NCBI RefSeq assembly: GCF_020524585.1
Contig: NZ_JAIVLK010000008.1
Coordinates: 186,001-250,000, forward strand
DNA: 64,000 nt
Reading direction: 5' to 3'
DNA from: Celeribacter naphthalenivorans
GTDB taxonomy: Bacteria; Pseudomonadota; Alphaproteobacteria; Rhodobacterales; Rhodobacteraceae
How positions within the stretch are numbered: the first letter of the stretch is position 1; each line of letters starts with the position of its first letter. This document shows, piece after piece, positions 36,140 through 44,782 of this stretch. Position numbers and translations under genes: made by a program. Under the pieces are notes generated by a model. The model was not told the DNA's origin. It searched no databases and saw nothing but the letters and a program-made list of their open reading frames with translations.

Positions 36140-36847
36140 ATGACACAGTCATGGTCACGATCTTTCAGGCGCAAATTGCACCGCTACACGCAGATTTCGC
36201 TCTGTGTCTCATGCAGCGGGCTGGCCGTGCCTGCCTTTGCCGAAGAGGCGGCTTGGGACTGGCGCGCCGGGGATTTGATTTTTCGCTCCGGGCTGGACCC
36301 TATGGATGATTTGATCGCTGAGGCCACGCAGACGGAGTTCGGTTCGGTGGCGATTGTGCGCGCCGGGAGCGGTGGGCCGCATGTCGTCTATGTCGATGCG
36401 GAAGAGGGCGTGACCGAAGCGATGCTTGCGAACTTCGTCAGGGGGCTCAGTGCGTCGGACTATGCGGTCTATCGCCTGCAAGACATGGCCGACTGGGGGC
36501 AAGGCGATAGCCCCATCTCCTACAATGCGCTTCTCGTGGCCTATGGTCAGGGGGCGGATCGGTTCCGCCTTATGGGCGGGGAGACATATTACGGTGCGGA
36601 ACTGGTCTATCTGGCGGCTTTGGGGGCAGGTGTCGCGTTGGGGGCGCCTGTGAGGCTCGCGGAGTTGGCGCAGGGCCATCCGGAGCTTGAGGCCGCTTTC
36701 CTGACCGGTTGGCAGGAGCATCCCTATTGCACCTATGTCGTCAGCCGCGATGCCTGTTGGGATGTGCTGAAGGGGACGGCCATTGTGACCACGGCGGGCA
36801 TTCAGGGGGCCTCTGGCCTCGAACGCCTTTACCCCTTGCCTGAATAA
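36140..36847 (+). CDS. YiiX-like papain-fold protein, probably inactive
   Basis: About 235 residues, probably periplasmic: a basic start, then ISLCVSCSGLAVPAFA. The opening of the mature part, WRAGDLIFRSG, matches the YiiX/YebB permuted NlpC/P60-like family, and the rest aligns by pattern. In YiiX the catalytic His is in a YSHTGML-type block and the Cys in YCSE; here these read FGSVAIV (Ser69) and YYGAELV (Gly152), so both catalytic residues seem lost. The alignment is from memory of E. coli YiiX. ATG at 36140 is chosen; ATG at 36110 is possible. Confidence 0.65.
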   Translation: MTQSWSRSFRRKLHRYTQISLCVSCSGLAVPAFAEEAAWDWRAGDLIFRSGLDPMDDLIAEATQTEFGSVAIVRAGSGGPHVVYVDAEEGVTEAMLANFVRGLSASDYAVYRLQDMADWGQGDSPISYNALLVAYGQGADRFRLMGGETYYGAELVYLAALGAGVALGAPVRLAELAQGHPELEAAFLTGWQEHPYCTYVVSRDACWDVLKGTAIVTTAGIQGASGLERLYPLPE

Positions 36848-36884
36848 CTTTTTTGTTCAGCCAAAAGATCTAGGGAGAGTTTAG

Positions 36885-37748
36885 ATGAAACGCAGAGACT
36901 TCATGCTTGGTGCGGCGATCTTGCCTTTTGGGGCTGAAATGGCGCGCGCTCAGGACGTTGCAGACACATATATGCAGGCGCAGGAGCGGGCTCTGACGGC
37001 GCGGATCGGGGTCTGTGTTCAGAACCTCGCGACGGGGCAGATGTATCAACGTCGCGGCGCAGAACGCTTTGCCATGTGTTCGACATTCAAAGCCTCGTTG
37101 GCCGCATTGTGCCTGCGTGAGGCGGATCGTGGGGCGCTCGATCTGGACGAACAGTTGACGTTTCGCGCGTCAGAGCTTTTGCCGACCTCGCCGGTGACCA
37201 AACGTCACGCTGACGCAGGCAAGCTCGACATCCGCAGCCTGTGTCAGGCGGCGGTGGAATATAGCGACAATACGGCGGCAAACCTGTTGCTGGCGCGTGT
37301 GGGTGGGCCTGCTGCCGTGACGCAGTTTTTCCGCGATATGGGCGATCCGACAAGCCGGTTGGACCGGATCGAAATGGCGCTGAACTCCAGTATTCCGGGC
37401 GATGAGCGGGACACGACGACGCCTCTGGCCATGACGCAGAATGTGCGGCGGATGACGATGCCGAGAGGTATTCTGTCGGATGGATCCCGCGCACATCTGG
37501 TCGATTGGATGCGCAACGAACAAAATGCGAAAAACCGGATCAGGGCGGCGGTCCCAAGCGACTGGGTGGTCGCCAATAAACCGGGGACAACGCCCAATGG
37601 AGCCGCCAATGACATCGCCGCGCTTTGGTCCCCGGAGGGCACGCCCTTTGTCATGAGTGTCTACATCGACACCGAAAAAGGTCAGGCCCGCGCGGCGGTT
37701 GATGCCATGCGCGGCATCGCGGAGGTCGCTTTGGCCAAGGTGCTCTGA
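36885..37748 (+). CDS. Class A beta-lactamase-like protein
   Basis: 287 residues. The start MKRRDFMLGAA is a twin-arginine (Tat) signal. Serine beta-lactamase motifs are Ser66-T-F-Lys69 (SxxK), S-D-N at 127-129 and Glu163 in EMALN. The third motif, normally K-T/S-G, reads K-P-G at 232-234. Cys65 precedes the active Ser as in some carbapenemases, but the partner Cys after KTG is absent. The fold is clearly class A; whether it still hydrolyses beta-lactams is uncertain because the Thr/Ser hydroxyl contacts the substrate carboxylate. GGGAGA precedes the ATG. Confidence 0.9.
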   Translation: MKRRDFMLGAAILPFGAEMARAQDVADTYMQAQERALTARIGVCVQNLATGQMYQRRGAERFAMCSTFKASLAALCLREADRGALDLDEQLTFRASELLPTSPVTKRHADAGKLDIRSLCQAAVEYSDNTAANLLLARVGGPAAVTQFFRDMGDPTSRLDRIEMALNSSIPGDERDTTTPLAMTQNVRRMTMPRGILSDGSRAHLVDWMRNEQNAKNRIRAAVPSDWVVANKPGTTPNGAANDIAALWSPEGTPFVMSVYIDTEKGQARAAVDAMRGIAEVALAKVL

Positions 37749-37756
37749 GGGAGGAT

Positions 37757-38122
37757 TCAGGCTTTGGTCTTTCCGATCCGTCCGAGGTGGGTGAACTCAA
37801 AGCCCTGCGCGGATTTCAAACCGTACCCAAGGGCGCGATCAAAGCCGGCATGGGCGATCCATACGAGCCCAAGCGCCGTGGAGACAGGTGCCTCGCCAAG
37901 CCAGCCGAAAAGCGCGATAGCTGCGCCGGAGGCATAGAGATGCGTGAGATTGTAGGCGATGGCGCCGGCGCGCGGGCCGAAGGCATAGCCTGCAAACGAC
38001 AGGTCGGGGGCGAAAAACACAAGCACCATGGCCCATAGGGGCAGGGACGCGCCCATGGTCCAGAGCAGGGTGAGGCAGATCGCAAAAATCAATGCGCCCT
38101 CAAGGCGTTGCCAAAGGATCAT
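37757..38122 (-). CDS. DUF4260 family membrane protein
   Basis: 121 residues with about three transmembrane helices. The family features LEGALIFAICLTLLW, FFAPDLSFAGYAFGPRAGAIAYNLTHLY and IAHAGFDRALGYGLKSAQGFEFTHLG are clear. ATG at 38122 follows AAAGGAGG. DUF4260 has no known function. It is convergent with the beta-lactamase gene. Confidence 0.88.
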   Translation of the reverse strand: MILWQRLEGALIFAICLTLLWTMGASLPLWAMVLVFFAPDLSFAGYAFGPRAGAIAYNLTHLYASGAAIALFGWLGEAPVSTALGLVWIAHAGFDRALGYGLKSAQGFEFTHLGRIGKTKA

Positions 38123-38140
38123 TCGACGTCCTCCTTTGCA

Positions 38141-38170
38141 CAAAAGAAAACCCCCGCAGAGCGCGGGGGT
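38141..38170 (-). terminator. Intrinsic terminator after lysC
   Basis: ACCCCCGC and GCGGGGGT pair around a short loop between lysC and the DUF4260 gene. On the minus strand the stem is followed by TTTTCTTTTG. Confidence 0.85.
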
Positions 38171-38195
38171 CTATGTCTTGCAGTGAAGCCTTGGC

Positions 38196-39431
38196 TCAGG
38201 CGGCGTTCAACTCGAACGCATCGTGCAGGGCCTGAACGGCCAGCTCTGTGTATTTGCGGTCGACCAGAACGGAGATTTTGATCTCGGAGGTGGCGATGAC
38301 CTTGATGTTGATGCCTTCGTCGGAGAGCACTTTGAACATCTTGGCGGCGACACCCGATTGCGAGCGCATGCCGATGCCGACGAGCGAAATTTTCGCCACA
38401 TCCGTGTCGGAGATCAGCTCGCCAAAGTTGAAGGCACCACGGTCCTTCGCCGCGTCCAGAGCCGCTTTGGCGCGGTTCACCTGATCGACGGGGCAGGAGA
38501 AGGTCATGTCGGTGCGACCCTCTTCGGAGATGTTCTGAATGATCATGTCGACATTCACGCCCGCCTCGGCCAGCGGGCCGAAAATGGCGGCGGCGATGCC
38601 GGGGCGGTCAGCGACCGACACGAGGGTCATTTTGGCTTCTTCGCGGGAGGCGGCAATGCCCGAGACTGGTTTGTTTTCCACGATATCCTCCTCGGCACAG
38701 ATCAACGTGCCGGCATTGGGGTCATATTCCTCGAAAGACGACAGGACGCGCAGGCGCACGCCGTAACGCATCGCCAGTTCGACCGACCGGGTCTGAAGCA
38801 CTTTCGCACCCAAAGACGCCAGTTCTAACATTTCTTCGAAAGCGATCTTGTCGAGCTTCTGGGCTTTGCTCTCGATCCGCGGGTCGGTGGTGTAGACCCC
38901 GTCCACATCGGTGTAGATGTCGCAACGCTCGGCCTCAAAGGCGGCGGCAAAGGCGACGGCGGTGGTGTCAGAACCACCCCGGCCCAGCGTGGTGATGCGG
39001 CCCTCGGGCGAAATGCCTTGGAAACCCGCCACGACCGCGACTTTCATGCCTTCGCCAAATTTGGCGAGGATGTTCTCCGGCGGGATCTCTTCGATCCGGG
39101 CGGCGCCATGCGCGGAGTTGGTCTTGAGCGGCACTTGCCAGCCCTGCCAGCTGCGTGCGGGCACGTCCATTTCCTGAAGCGTCAGAGCCATGAGGCCTGC
39201 GGTCACGTTCTCGCCCGAGGAGACAACGGCGTCATATTCACGCGCATCATACATCGGAGAGGTTTCGTTCACGTAGCCCACGAGCTTGTTGGTCTCGCCG
39301 GACATGGCGGAGACCACGACGATCACGTCGTAGCCATTGGCAACCTCGCGGCCGACGCGTTTCGCGGCGCGTTTGATTTTGTCGAGCGTGGCGACGGATG
39401 TACCGCCGAATTTCATCACGAGAATTGGCAT
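38196..39431 (-). CDS. lysC: Aspartate kinase
   Basis: 411 residues, the usual length. Phosphorylates aspartate as the first step to Lys, Thr and Met. It starts MPILVMKFGGTSVATLDKI, with the TTLGRGGSDTTAVA block of the kinase domain and two C-terminal ACT domains (about 270-411) for feedback control. It lies about 2.4 kb from ptsP, with three other genes between them. Confidence 0.97.
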   Translation of the reverse strand: MPILVMKFGGTSVATLDKIKRAAKRVGREVANGYDVIVVVSAMSGETNKLVGYVNETSPMYDAREYDAVVSSGENVTAGLMALTLQEMDVPARSWQGWQVPLKTNSAHGAARIEEIPPENILAKFGEGMKVAVVAGFQGISPEGRITTLGRGGSDTTAVAFAAAFEAERCDIYTDVDGVYTTDPRIESKAQKLDKIAFEEMLELASLGAKVLQTRSVELAMRYGVRLRVLSSFEEYDPNAGTLICAEEDIVENKPVSGIAASREEAKMTLVSVADRPGIAAAIFGPLAEAGVNVDMIIQNISEEGRTDMTFSCPVDQVNRAKAALDAAKDRGAFNFGELISDTDVAKISLVGIGMRSQSGVAAKMFKVLSDEGINIKVIATSEIKISVLVDRKYTELAVQALHDAFELNAA

Positions 39432-39553
39432 CTCTGGCCTTATCCCCCGTCGTCAGAGTGGTCACGGTTCTCTAAGTGGCTTGGGCGCCAAGCGCAAGAG
39501 TGGCGCGTGTGCCCGGTGTATATTTTGCTGAGTATTTTTACAGCAAAGGAGAC

Positions 39554-40201
39554 TTAATATGCGTGCGGATGCCCGTCCCAAGTCAGGAAGCAACCGGTGG
39601 AGCTGAGCGACAGCTCGGCAAAACGATCCGCCAAGCCATTGGCGGCCATGGTCGCCGTGATCTCGGCAGAGGCACCGCCCATATCGGTTTGGACCCAGCC
39701 GGGGTGATAGATGCCGACCGAAATGCCGTCCGATTTGAGATCGGTGGCAAGGTTGCGGCCAAGGTTCAAAGCGGCGGCTTTCGAGGCGCGGTAGATGTAA
39801 GAGCCGCCGGGCGCGCGGGTGTGGGATGCCATCTGCGACGAGATGATCGCGATCTTACCACGCGCGGCGCGCAGAGCGGGCAGGAACGCCTGCACGGTCA
39901 GGAAGACGCCGGTGACATTGACGGCGAATTCTTCGGCCCACATCTCGGCGGGGTAGTCGGTGTCGAGCGATTGGCCGCGGTCCAGATAGAGCCCGGCGTT
40001 GCAGACCAACAGGTCCAGTGGGCGATCTTTCAATGTGCTGGCCAGACCCGAAACGCTTTGCGGGTCTTTGACGTCGAGCGGCAAAAGACCGTCCGCGCCG
40101 CGGGTCGAGGTGCCGGTGACCTCATAGCCGCGCGTGCTCAGTTCAGATTTCAGAGCCGCGCCAATGCCGCGCGAGGCGCCGGTGATGAGAGCCGTGTCCA
40201 T
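39554..40201 (-). CDS. Short-chain dehydrogenase
   Basis: 215 residues. The NAD(P) turn is ITGASRGIGAAL at the N-terminus, then LVCNAGLYLD, and the catalytic YIYRASKAAALNLG. ATG at 40201 fits the family start (MDTALITGAS), although the frame stays open upstream. The final part is a little short. The substrate is unknown. Confidence 0.88.
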   Translation of the reverse strand: MDTALITGASRGIGAALKSELSTRGYEVTGTSTRGADGLLPLDVKDPQSVSGLASTLKDRPLDLLVCNAGLYLDRGQSLDTDYPAEMWAEEFAVNVTGVFLTVQAFLPALRAARGKIAIISSQMASHTRAPGGSYIYRASKAAALNLGRNLATDLKSDGISVGIYHPGWVQTDMGGASAEITATMAANGLADRFAELSLSSTGCFLTWDGHPHAY

Positions 40202-40221
40202 GTCAGTGCCTTTGAGTGAGT

Positions 40222-40695
40222 TCAGTTCAGTTTGCGTTTCGGCGTGAAGGGCAGCGGCAGGACCGGCACCCCCTCTTCCAAAAGCGCCTTGGCGTCGTCC
40301 AGTTTCGCCTCGCCGTAGATCGCCCGCGCAGGCGCCTCGCCCTCGTGAATTTTGCGCGCTTCCTTGGCGAATTCGACGCCGACGTAATCGGAATTGGCCT
40401 CCACCTCGGCGCGCAGTTTGGCGACCGCCTGTTCGACCTCTTCGGCCGTGGGGCGTGGCGGCTCCATCGGGGAGGTCTGTGTGGGCGGAGCAGAGGCGGG
40501 CGCTTCGGAGGCGGGGAGTTCGGGTTTGCGCGCCGTGCTGACACGGGGGGCCATCATCGCCTTGAAGACCTGCGACGTGCCGCAGGTCGGGCAGCTCAAC
40601 TGACCGTTTTCGCAAAGCGTCTCAAAGGCTTCGGCGGAGCGAAACCAGCTTTCGAATTGATGCTCTTTGGAGCATTTGAGCATGTAGCGGATCAT
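40222..40695 (-). CDS. DUF1178 family protein
   Basis: 157 residues. It starts MIRYMLKCSKEHQFESWFRSAEAF and has CPTCGTS, the zinc-ribbon-like pattern of DUF1178, with a conserved DYVGVEFAKEARKIHEGEAPARAIYGEA in the second half. Its function is unknown. It lies between NUDIX and SDR genes on the same strand with short gaps, so an operon is likely. Confidence 0.9.
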   Translation of the reverse strand: MIRYMLKCSKEHQFESWFRSAEAFETLCENGQLSCPTCGTSQVFKAMMAPRVSTARKPELPASEAPASAPPTQTSPMEPPRPTAEEVEQAVAKLRAEVEANSDYVGVEFAKEARKIHEGEAPARAIYGEAKLDDAKALLEEGVPVLPLPFTPKRKLN

Positions 40696-40765
40696 GACCG
40701 GCGCGTTTCCCAAGATCAGGCCTTTAGAATAGGCCTTGTCCGGGGGCTTTGCAATGCGACCGCTC

Positions 40766-41245
40766 TCAAAGGCGATAGAGGCGCGGGTTGAAATGGCGGA
40801 TGATCTGGGCCAGCTCCGGTTCATCCACAAGGCTTGCGGCCTTTTTGGCGGAGACCCATTTGCGTTTGCGTTCATTGGCTTCGGGGTAGCGATCAAAGAC
40901 CCAGCGTGCCTTGAGTGGAAACACCGCAACGACGCAGGGCATCGGCAATTCGCCATCGCGGGGATATTTGAGATAGGAATAAAGCCCGATGCAGATGGGG
41001 GCGGGCCGGCCCTTGATCCCGGCCTCTTCCCAGGCTTCGGTGGCGGCGGCTTGCACGGGGGTTTGCCCATCCATCGGCCAGCCTTTCGGGATGATCCAGC
41101 GTTTGCGGCGCCGCGATTTGACCAGAAGGATTTGCAGCTTGTCCTTACGCCAGCGCCAGATCAGCGCGCCGAACTGGGTGCGCACGCCGTCCTTGCCGCT
41201 TTGTCCGAGTTTCACCGGATGTTGTCTTGGGCGTATCAATGACAC
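40766..41245 (-). CDS. NUDIX hydrolase
   Basis: About 159 residues. The nudix helix spans GWPMDGQTPVQAAATEAW plus EEAGI: it keeps the E-x-x-E-E core but has Gln for the first Glu and Thr for the Arg of the strict consensus, a variation seen in diphosphoinositol phosphohydrolase-like members. The GTG at 41245 is preferred since GGGAAGAG lies upstream; a longer start at 41311 is possible. The substrate is not predictable. Confidence 0.85.
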   Translation of the reverse strand: MSLIRPRQHPVKLGQSGKDGVRTQFGALIWRWRKDKLQILLVKSRRRKRWIIPKGWPMDGQTPVQAAATEAWEEAGIKGRPAPICIGLYSYLKYPRDGELPMPCVVAVFPLKARWVFDRYPEANERKRKWVSAKKAASLVDEPELAQIIRHFNPRLYRL

Positions 41246-41417
41246 CTGCTCTTCCCTCAATGTCTGAGTGCGGCGGGCCCTCCTCCAAAGCGTGGAAAAA
41301 CACGCTTGCACCCGGTTTGTCGCATCAGAGTAACAGAAGAAGTATCAAAGCCCTGTGACGGCTGGAAAGAAAAATCGTTTCACGCGCCGTTTCTCGGCGG
41401 AAACGACGGGCTTTGGG

Positions 41418-42737
41418 TTATTTCAATGCTTGTAATTTGGGCAGATCGGCCAGAGCAGCCCAAAAGGCCTCCTGCCGAAGCTGGCTTTCGCGCAGCGGAA
41501 TGAGCGCGACGTGGGCCTGTTCAGTCATCGCTTTGGCGCGATCCGGGTCCGACATCAGCGCGCTTGCGGCCTCTGCAAGAGCGGTCGCATCGGAGAGATC
41601 CAGCGCACCGCCCGCGCGGTCAAGAGCGTCATAGGCGGCAGCATGGTTGGAGACATGCGGGCCGTGCAGGATCGCGGTGTCGAATTGCACGGGCTCATAG
41701 GGTGTGTGCCCGCCGTGGTCCGTCAAAGAGCCGCCGACGAAGGTGATGCCTGCCAGGCGATACCAAAGCGCCATTTCGCCCAGCGTGTCGGCGAGGTAGA
41801 TCGGCGCGCCTTCGGGGGCCTCACCTTTCGAGCGCCGTGCAAAGCTGAGCCCTGCGTGGGTCAGCTCCGTCGCGATGGTTTCGGCGCGCGACGGGTGGCG
41901 CGGCGCGAGGATCAGGCGCGCGTCAGGATGGGTCTGTTGCAGGCGGTGAAAAGCCTCAAAGATCGGACGCTCCTCGCCCGCGTGGGTCGAGGCGGCGAGC
42001 AGGGTCTTGTCTCGACGAAACGTCTTTTGCAGGGCCTTCAATTCCGCCTCGGGTGCGGTGGCCAATTCGACCGTGCTTTTGAGGTTCATTCGCGGCAGAA
42101 GTGTAGCCGCGGGCAGGCCCAGTTGCAGCAACCGTTGTTCGGAGGCGGTGTCTTGTGCTGCGAGTTTGGTGATCGCGTTGATGGTCTGGCGGATGGTGCC
42201 GCCGAGCAGAACGCCCATCTGCCCCCAACGCTGCGCTGTGCGCTCTGACATGCGGGCGCCTGCGACGACCACGGGGATGTCATGGCGGGCGAGCGTCACA
42301 AAGCGGTTGGGCCAAATCTCATTTTCCAAAGAGATCAGCGCGCAGGGGCGGGTGGTGGTTAGAAACCGTTTCAGCACAAGGCGCAAATCCATCGGCGCGA
42401 GCCGGGTCGTGACGCGGGGCAGGGCCCAACCCGCGACCATTTTGCGCGCGCTCACCGTGTTTACCGTCACGAGAATGTCGAGGCCGGGGGCGCGGCGGAG
42501 CGCCTCTTCAATCAGCCCGCGTGCGGCGGTCAACTCGCCATTGGAGGCGCCGTGAATCCACAGAAGAGGTGCTTTGGTGCGGGGGATCGTATTGAGGCCC
42601 GCGCCGAAACGTTCCGCCAGATCGGACAGGCCCTCGCGCCCGCGCAGCACTTGCCGCAGCAGCATGAGCGCAAAGAGTGGGCTCAGCAGGGTCAGGAGGG
42701 CACGGTAGAGAAGCAAGACAGTCGTCCGATCAATCAA
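41418..42737 (-). CDS. waaA: Kdo transferase (lipid A)
   Basis: 439 residues, GT30 family. Adds Kdo to lipid IVA in the inner membrane. An N-terminal anchor (LYRALLTLLSPLFALMLL) precedes LWIHGASNGELTAARGLIEE, FVGGSLTDHGGHTPYEPVQF and the SLENEIWPNRF block. It stands alone, divergent from the peroxidase gene. Confidence 0.93.
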   Translation of the reverse strand: MIDRTTVLLLYRALLTLLSPLFALMLLRQVLRGREGLSDLAERFGAGLNTIPRTKAPLLWIHGASNGELTAARGLIEEALRRAPGLDILVTVNTVSARKMVAGWALPRVTTRLAPMDLRLVLKRFLTTTRPCALISLENEIWPNRFVTLARHDIPVVVAGARMSERTAQRWGQMGVLLGGTIRQTINAITKLAAQDTASEQRLLQLGLPAATLLPRMNLKSTVELATAPEAELKALQKTFRRDKTLLAASTHAGEERPIFEAFHRLQQTHPDARLILAPRHPSRAETIATELTHAGLSFARRSKGEAPEGAPIYLADTLGEMALWYRLAGITFVGGSLTDHGGHTPYEPVQFDTAILHGPHVSNHAAAYDALDRAGGALDLSDATALAEAASALMSDPDRAKAMTEQAHVALIPLRESQLRQEAFWAALADLPKLQALK

Positions 42738-42815
42738 AATTGCACATTCGCTTACGCGGTGAAGCCCCGTCTTGGCAAGGGGGCGGGCAGATCAAGACAC
42801 GTGCAAGATTTAGAA

Positions 42816-42829
42816 TTGATCTAAGTCAT
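42816..42829. promoter_or_regulatory. Degenerate FNR-type site
   Basis: TTGATCTAAGTCAT has a perfect left half (TTGAT) and a degenerate right half against TTGAT-N4-ATCAA. It lies about 80 bp upstream of the cytochrome c peroxidase start. Such peroxidases are often FNR-controlled under low oxygen, so it is a plausible but unproven site. Confidence 0.4.
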
Positions 42830-42908
42830 GGTTCATTTTTAGAGAGATTCTAATTTGGTCGAAGACGCGCGACAAATCAATTGCATCCATGATGCGAGGG
42901 AGAAATTT

Positions 42909-43961
42909 ATGAAACTTTTACCGCGTTTTGCCCTGTTGACGAGTGCCGCCATTTTGGGCGCCTCAACGGCTTCGGCCAATGAGCTTCGGGACTATGCGCT
43001 CGATTTCTTTAAACCTTTGCCCTCGACGGTGCCTGCGGTGGCGGACAACCCGATCACGGCGGAAAAGATCGATCTGGGCAAAGCATTGTTCTTTGATCCG
43101 CGGCTGTCGGCCTCGGGTGTGTTCTCCTGCTATTCCTGCCACAATCTGACGACCGGCGGGGACGACAATATGGAGACCTCTGTCGGCCATGGCTGGCAAA
43201 AAGGTCCGCGCAATTCGCCGACCGTTTTGAACGCCGTGTTCAACGAGGCGCAGTTCTGGGACGGGCGCGCAGCGGATTTGAAGGCGCAGGCGAAGGGGCC
43301 GATTCAGGCCGGGGTCGAAATGGCCAACACGCCGGAGAATGTCGTCGCGACCCTGTCGTCGATGGGGCAATATGTGGAGTGGTTCGAGGAGTCCTTCCCG
43401 GATGAGGCCGAGCCCGTCACATTCGACAATATGGCCAAGGCGATCGAGGCCTTCGAGGCCACGCTTTTGACGCCTGCGCCGTTTGATTCCTGGCTCAATG
43501 GCGATGACAATGTGCTGTCTGCTGAAGAGCTGGCCGGGCTTGAGCTGTTCCTGGACAAGGGCTGTGTCGCCTGTCATGCCGGTGTGAACGTCGGCGGCGA
43601 GGGGTATTATCCCTTTGGTCTGATCGAAAAACCCGGCTCTGACATTCTGCCCGAGGGCGACCGGGGGCGCTTTGCCGTGACCGAAACTGTGGACGATGAA
43701 TATGTCTTCCGCGCCGGGCCGCTGCGCAACATCGCGCTGACGGCGCCCTATTTCCATTCCGGCAAGGTCTGGGATCTGAAAGTCGCGGTTCAGATTATGG
43801 CGGAAAGCCAGCTGGGCGAAGAACTGACCGAGGATGAAGCCGGCCAGATTGTGGCCTTCCTTGGCTCCCTGACGGGCACATTGCCGGCGATCACTCTCCC
43901 GGTTCTGCCTGTCGAGACCGCAACGACGCCGCGTCCGACGGCAGAGGTGATTCCGAACTGA
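42909..43961 (+). CDS. Di-haem cytochrome c peroxidase
   Basis: 350 residues. Periplasmic enzyme reducing H2O2 with electrons from cytochrome c. A signal peptide (LLPRFALLTSAAILGASTASA) is followed by two haem c motifs, CYSCH and CVACH, with ALFFDPRLSASGVFSC and LRNIALTAPYFHSG typical of the CcpA/MauG family. ATG at 42909 follows GAGGGAG. Confidence 0.93.
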   Translation: MKLLPRFALLTSAAILGASTASANELRDYALDFFKPLPSTVPAVADNPITAEKIDLGKALFFDPRLSASGVFSCYSCHNLTTGGDDNMETSVGHGWQKGPRNSPTVLNAVFNEAQFWDGRAADLKAQAKGPIQAGVEMANTPENVVATLSSMGQYVEWFEESFPDEAEPVTFDNMAKAIEAFEATLLTPAPFDSWLNGDDNVLSAEELAGLELFLDKGCVACHAGVNVGGEGYYPFGLIEKPGSDILPEGDRGRFAVTETVDDEYVFRAGPLRNIALTAPYFHSGKVWDLKVAVQIMAESQLGEELTEDEAGQIVAFLGSLTGTLPAITLPVLPVETATTPRPTAEVIPN

Positions 43962-43984
43962 GGCCGCTTAGGTCCCTTAAATGA

Positions 43985-44017
43985 CGAAAGCCCTCGCAGT
44001 GCAGCGGGGGCTTTCAC
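43985..44017 (+). terminator. Intrinsic terminator
   Basis: GAAAGCCC-TCGC pairs with GCGG-GGGCTTTC around a short loop between the peroxidase gene and a convergent small gene. The T tract is short. Confidence 0.6.
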
Positions 44018-44027
44018 GTTTAGGGGC

Positions 44028-44342
44028 TCAGGTGTCACTGGGTTCCGGGGTGTTGCGGGCCAGGAATGCCTGCATCATGTTCATGCCGATCCGATCCACC
44101 AGCTCGGAAGTATGATGCTGACCGAGATAGTGATAATGGGTGCAAACGGTGAGCAGCCGTTCGATCACCTCGGCTTCGCGCGCGGTCAGATGCGGGTGGC
44201 GATGCGCGCGGGCGTTGGCCGGGCTATGTGCGGAGTTGCTGACCAAAGCCATGCGAATCTCTGCTGACAGCGTCAGACAGGGCTGACCCGGAGGCAGGGC
44301 GATTAAAAGTCGCCGTCTCTGACGTGGGGAGGACACAGACAT
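44028..44342 (-). CDS. Small hypothetical protein
   Basis: 104 residues, not recognised. It contains HLTAREAEVIERLLTVCTHYHYLGQ, a helical stretch rich in His and Tyr that could belong to a small regulatory protein. There is no signal peptide. Codon use looks like its neighbours, and it is convergent with the peroxidase gene. It could be spurious. Confidence 0.45.
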   Translation of the reverse strand: MSVSSPRQRRRLLIALPPGQPCLTLSAEIRMALVSNSAHSPANARAHRHPHLTAREAEVIERLLTVCTHYHYLGQHHTSELVDRIGMNMMQAFLARNTPEPSDT

Positions 44343-44407
44343 CGCATCAAACTCATTTCTGACCGCTTTGGGCGGGGAGGGGTAAAGGGGCTTGGTCGGA
44401 GCAAAGC

Positions 44408-44782
44408 TCAGGGCGTTAGCAATTCCAGGATATGGGCACGCAATTGATGAGGTTGGGCGGCTAGAAAGGCAAAGGCCGATGCGCTGGGCGTATATCGCAA
44501 GAGATCAAGTACACTGTCCGGCCCCGCTTTGAAAGCGATCAAAGACGAGCCGTCTTCCGGCGGGATGCGGCGATGGACATTGATGGCGATTTGCGCCAAC
44601 TCGTTGCTGTCCGGGTCGCATTCCACGACGATCAGTTTGAAACGTTCGGCTTCGAAATGAGCGCTGAGTTCATCGGAGGAGGTGGCCAGTCTGGGATTGA
44701 GGGTGGCCGTCGCGGAACGCGCAAGGCTCTTTTCCTCTGCGACCAGGCTGAACACGAGAAGATCGTATTGCGAAAGCTGCAT
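44408..44782 (-). CDS. Hypothetical protein, receiver-like pattern
   Basis: 124 residues. ATG at 44782 is chosen because AAGGAGG lies eight bases upstream, although the frame is open further. The pattern (YDLLVFSLVAEEKSLAR, FKLIVVECDPDSNELAQIAINVHRR, SLIAFKAGPDSVLDLLRYTPSAS) recalls a degenerate receiver or sensor fold without a clear phospho-acceptor setting. No domain is confirmed. Confidence 0.55.
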   Translation of the reverse strand: MQLSQYDLLVFSLVAEEKSLARSATATLNPRLATSSDELSAHFEAERFKLIVVECDPDSNELAQIAINVHRRIPPEDGSSLIAFKAGPDSVLDLLRYTPSASAFAFLAAQPHQLRAHILELLTP

